From Chloroflexota bacterium (GTDB lineage Bacteria > Chloroflexota > Limnocylindria > Limnocylindrales > CSP1-4): a DNA stretch of 7,467 bases. The stretch is from NCBI GenBank assembly GCA_021785115.1, contig JAJYGO010000311.1, forward strand, positions 1-7,467, read 5' to 3'. Position 1 is the stretch's first letter. Each line of letters starts with the position of its first letter. This document shows positions 5,339-7,467 of the stretch, in pieces. The position numbers and the translations under genes are program-made. A model generated the notes under the pieces. The model saw nothing but the letters and a program-made list of their open reading frames with translations, was not told the origin of the DNA and did no database searches.

Positions 5339-5812
5339 TCACGGCCTCCCGATCGGCACCTCCCCTGGCGCCCCGCCTGCGCGCCCCGATGCGATCGGAT
5401 CGGGATGCTCGTGTCCGTGCGGAAGGACGACGACCGGGATGGGCGGCGCGTGCGTCTCCGGGCCGCCGTCGGTCGCGAGCCCCACGATCGCGACGTCACC
5501 GCCGCCGGCGATCGCGGCGTCGAAGCTGCCGCACACCGGGCAGATCGCGATCGACTCGGTCGCCGGCTCGTCGCGGCCACAGCTCCGGCAGCGAACACGG
5601 CCGGGCACGATCGAGACGGCAAGGGCGCATCCCTCCGCCGACGTTCCCGGCGTCAGCATCTCCCAGTAGAACCGGATCGAATCCTCGGTCAGCCCCGACA
5701 GCGAGCCGAGCTCCAGTTGCACCTCGCGGAGCCGGGCGGATTCGCCGCGGGCGGCGCGAGCCCGCGCGGTCGCGGCGTCGAGCACGGCCTGTGTCGCCAT
5801 CAGCTCGTGCAT
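5339..5812 (-). CDS. hypA: Hydrogenase nickel-incorporation protein HypA with extra C-terminal tail
   Basis: HypA, with HypB, delivers nickel to the large subunit of [NiFe] hydrogenase in the cytoplasm. The protein starts MHELMATQAVLDAA, with the conserved Met1-His2-Glu3 nickel site. The core REVQLELGSLSGLTEDSIRF is at 29-48. Two zinc motifs follow: C75-R-S-C78 and C91-P-V-C94. The family usually ends near residue 115; this one has 157 residues. The added 40 or so residues include PHGHEHPDP (131-139), a possible metal-binding stretch like the His-rich parts of HypB or SlyD. ATG (5810-5812) has GGAGGA 6 bases upstream and lies inside the 3' end of the protease gene (13-bp overlap), so the two are coupled. 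HypA and HybF are paralogues and cannot be told apart with certainty here. Confidence 0.93.
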   Translation of the reverse strand: MHELMATQAVLDAATARARAARGESARLREVQLELGSLSGLTEDSIRFYWEMLTPGTSAEGCALAVSIVPGRVRCRSCGRDEPATESIAICPVCGSFDAAIAGGGDVAIVGLATDGGPETHAPPIPVVVLPHGHEHPDPIASGRAGGAPGEVPIGRP

Positions 5813-6528
5813 GGCTGCTCCTCCGAGCGAGAGACCAGCGCCATGACCTGGTCGGCGGCGCGGGCAACGGCAGCAGCCACCTCCGGCGAGAGCTCGTCGG
5901 AGAACGTGTCGCGGAGCCGCGCCTCGACCGCGACCACCCAGGGCGACACCGGGAGCGCGGCCCCGAGCGAGCGGCCCAGGTCGAGCGCGGCCGCCAGCGA
6001 TGCGTCGTGCGCCGACGCCAGCCGCGCCCATCCGCGTTCCGGTAGCTCCTCGAGCCTGAACGACCGGACCGTGCCCGGCGGCTCGTCCCCGGTCTCGAGC
6101 GCGTCCACGATCACCGCCCGCTCGTACCCGATCAGCCGCTCCATCAGCCGGAGCCCGCCGAGCGACAGCCGCTCGACGTCAAGCGCGATCACGGGCTCGT
6201 CAGGCTCGAGGGCGGCCCACCACCGGCCGTCACGCAGGCGCGCCTCGACCGCATCGGCCACGTGCCAGCCGACCGCGTCGTCCCCGAGGATCGGGTTGCC
6301 GAGGCCGACGACCAGGATCGAGCCGGGGGCACCCGGCGCACGGGAGGCACCCGGCGCGCATGGGGCACCGGGCGCACGGGAGGCACCTGGCGCGCATGGG
6401 GCACCGGGCGCACGGGAGGCACCCGGCGCGAATGACGCGGGCGCGAACCGCGCACCAGGCGCGAATGACGCGCCGACCCCTGGGGGCACGCGACGTCCCG
6501 TGACCGCACCGACGTCAGGCTCGTGCAT
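5800..6528 (-). CDS. [NiFe]-hydrogenase maturation protease with repeat-rich N-terminal extension
   Basis: This protease (HyaD/HybD/HoxW family) removes the C-terminal peptide of the large subunit after nickel insertion. The core starts at residue 71 with ILVVGLGNPILGDDAVGWH. The expected nickel-sensing residues are Asp84 (where HybD has Glu16), Asp142 in AVIVDALETG, and His174 in ASAHDASLAAAL. Family members normally begin directly at the core. Here about 70 residues precede it, and 32-68 consist of six-residue PGASRA / PGAPCA units encoded by a 36-bp tandem repeat. From the ATG at 6526-6528 the protein has 242 residues. Its Shine-Dalgarno is weak (GGGA), and in-frame GTG 6487-6489 is an alternative that still includes the repeats. 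A start after the repeats has no good codon, which supports translation of the repeat. It starts 26 bp after the large-subunit stop and overlaps hypA by 13 bp. Confidence 0.87.
   Translation of the reverse strand: MHEPDVGAVTGRRVPPGVGASFAPGARFAPASFAPGASRAPGAPCAPGASRAPGAPCAPGASRAPGAPGSILVVGLGNPILGDDAVGWHVADAVEARLRDGRWWAALEPDEPVIALDVERLSLGGLRLMERLIGYERAVIVDALETGDEPPGTVRSFRLEELPERGWARLASAHDASLAAALDLGRSLGAALPVSPWVVAVEARLRDTFSDELSPEVAAAVARAADQVMALVSRSEEQPCTS
6326..6433. repeat. 36-bp in-frame tandem repeat, three copies
   Basis: Copies at 6326-6361, 6362-6397 and 6398-6433 differ from one another at two positions each. Each splits into two related 18-bp halves, GGGGCACCGGGCGCACGG and GAGGCACCCGGCGCGCAT. 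Decayed halves continue to about 6466. Unit lengths are multiples of three, so changes in copy number would keep the reading frame of the protease gene they lie in. On the coding (minus) strand they encode alternating PGASRA and PGAPCA. Confidence 0.9.
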
Positions 6529-6554
6529 GCGCGGCGTCCCGGGATTCCGGTCCG

Positions 6555-7467
6555 TCAGCAGTGCTGCCGCAGGACGTCCAGGATCGCGCCGTCCGCGTCG
6601 TGGATCGTGACCTGCAGCGGCATCTGCCCCGGGAGCGAATGCGTGGCGCACCCGAAGCACGGGTCGTACGACCGGAATGCCATCTCGACGCGGTTCAGCA
6701 GCCCGTCCGTGACGACCTCGCCGCCATGGATGAACGCCTGTGCCGCCCGCCTCACGGACATCGAGATCGGCGCGTAGTTGTTCGTCGTCCCGACGATGAG
6801 GTTGACCGCGGTCAGGATCCCGCGCTCGTCGGTCCGGTAGTGATGCGTCAGCGTCCCGCGCGGCGCCTCGACCGTGCCGACGCCCTCGGTCGGCGTTTCG
6901 GTCGGGACCGCCCGCACGTCGTCCGACGTGATCTCCGGGTCCGTCGCGAGCTCGAGCATCCGCTCGGCGGCGTACAGCAGCTCGATCAGTCGCGCCCAGT
7001 GCGTCGCGAGCCGGTTGTGCACGACGCCGTGCCGGCCCGACGGCGCGGGCTGCGGCGCGAGCGTCGCGAAGTACCGCTCGAACTCGGCCTGCGCGAGCGG
7101 CGTCGCCATCCCGTCGGCGGCGTTGAGGCGGGCGAGCGGCGACGCGACGTACACGCCCGAATCGACGCCGTCGACGAACCCCTTCCAGCCCACCTGCCTG
7201 AGGTACGGGAACTTCAGGTAGGTCCACGGCTCGACGCGCTCCGCGACCCAGTCGCGGTAGTCGGCCGGGTCGTACTGACCGAACGGATCGCCGTCCGGCC
7301 GGACCACTCGCACCTGCCCGTCGTAGAAGTTGACCCGCCGCTCGGCGTCGACGAGCCCCATGTAGTACGTCCGGTCCGTGTACTCCTCGCCGGTCAGGAG
7401 CTCCCGGTACGCCGGGTTTCCCATCACGACCTCGTCGAACAGCTCGAGCGATCCCTGCGCGAACCCG
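6555..7467 (-). CDS. [NiFe]-hydrogenase large subunit, C-terminal two thirds (partial)
   Basis: The frame is open to the window edge, so the N-terminus with the first CxxC pair is missing; 303 codons are visible. This subunit holds the Ni-Fe active site. The nickel ligands are in YDPCFGCATH (267-276 of the fragment), with Cys270 and Cys273. The maturation protease should cut after His276 and release the 27-residue peptide that begins SLPGQMPLQV and ends LRQHC. Other family landmarks are APRGTLTHHYRTDERG and LIVGTTNNYAPISMSVRRAA. These, with CATH...GQMPL, point to group 3 cytoplasmic hydrogenases, which couple hydrogen to NAD, ferredoxin or heterodisulfide/F420-type partners. I cannot decide between 3c (MvhA-like) and 3d (HoxH-like) without the small subunit and upstream genes. 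The downstream protease and hypA fit this role. Confidence 0.93.
   Translation of the reverse strand, partial: GFAQGSLELFDEVVMGNPAYRELLTGEEYTDRTYYMGLVDAERRVNFYDGQVRVVRPDGDPFGQYDPADYRDWVAERVEPWTYLKFPYLRQVGWKGFVDGVDSGVYVASPLARLNAADGMATPLAQAEFERYFATLAPQPAPSGRHGVVHNRLATHWARLIELLYAAERMLELATDPEITSDDVRAVPTETPTEGVGTVEAPRGTLTHHYRTDERGILTAVNLIVGTTNNYAPISMSVRRAAQAFIHGGEVVTDGLLNRVEMAFRSYDPCFGCATHSLPGQMPLQVTIHDADGAILDVLRQHC

Noticed and set aside
6326..6466. Possible CRISPR array because of 36-bp repeats
   Set aside because: The repeats are directly head to tail with no spacers and keep the reading frame of the protease gene.
3934..6610. Plus-strand open frames of 703 and 557 codons
   Set aside because: They run antisense through the ACT gene, hypA and the protease, all of which have clear family motifs on the minus strand.
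6529..7227. Protease frame extended upstream to 475 residues
   Set aside because: The extra part runs through the hydrogenase large subunit in a second frame and has no motif. The protease start lies 26 bp after the large-subunit stop.

Overview
The window is very GC-rich, and third codon positions are almost all G or C. Nearly all genes lie on the minus strand, so it reads best from right to left. Gene content suggests a high-GC Gram-positive-like or Chloroflexota (for example Limnocylindria-type) environmental genome. That guess rests on overall impression, chiefly the SufB-like N-terminus and the small single-pass membrane proteins, and not on a phylogenetic marker.

Right part (7467 to about 4813, minus strand): a [NiFe]-hydrogenase module. 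It starts with the C-terminal two thirds of a group 3-like hydrogenase large subunit, cut by the window edge. Next is a hydrogenase maturation protease whose N-terminus carries an in-frame 36-bp tandem repeat. It overlaps by 13 bp the nickel-insertion chaperone gene hypA, whose product has an extra His-containing tail. After a GC-rich hairpin comes a two-ACT-domain ligand-binding protein. Within the hydrogenase part the order is logical: the catalytic subunit, the enzyme that trims its C-terminal peptide after nickel insertion, and the protein that helps deliver nickel.

Middle part (4813 to 3671): a small three-helix membrane protein on the plus strand converges on the ACT gene. It diverges from a translationally coupled pair of minus-strand membrane-anchored small proteins (ATGA overlap). 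The divergent spacer holds a perfect 6+6 dyad.

Left part (3670 to 1): a 204-bp spacer with a perfect 22-bp direct repeat precedes a small uncharacterised gene, which is coupled by a GTGA overlap to a class-V PLP aminotransferase of the isopenicillin-N epimerase-like type. A repeat-rich spacer follows, then an Eis-family N-acetyltransferase with the expected catalytic tyrosine and C-terminal phenylalanine. The last gene is the first 28 codons of a probable sufB, preceded by a near-consensus sigma-70 promoter whose -10 box lies inside a small inverted repeat.

No tRNA, rRNA, CRISPR array, insertion sequence or origin was seen. Long open frames on the plus strand between about 250 and 6600 are GC-driven shadows of the minus-strand genes.
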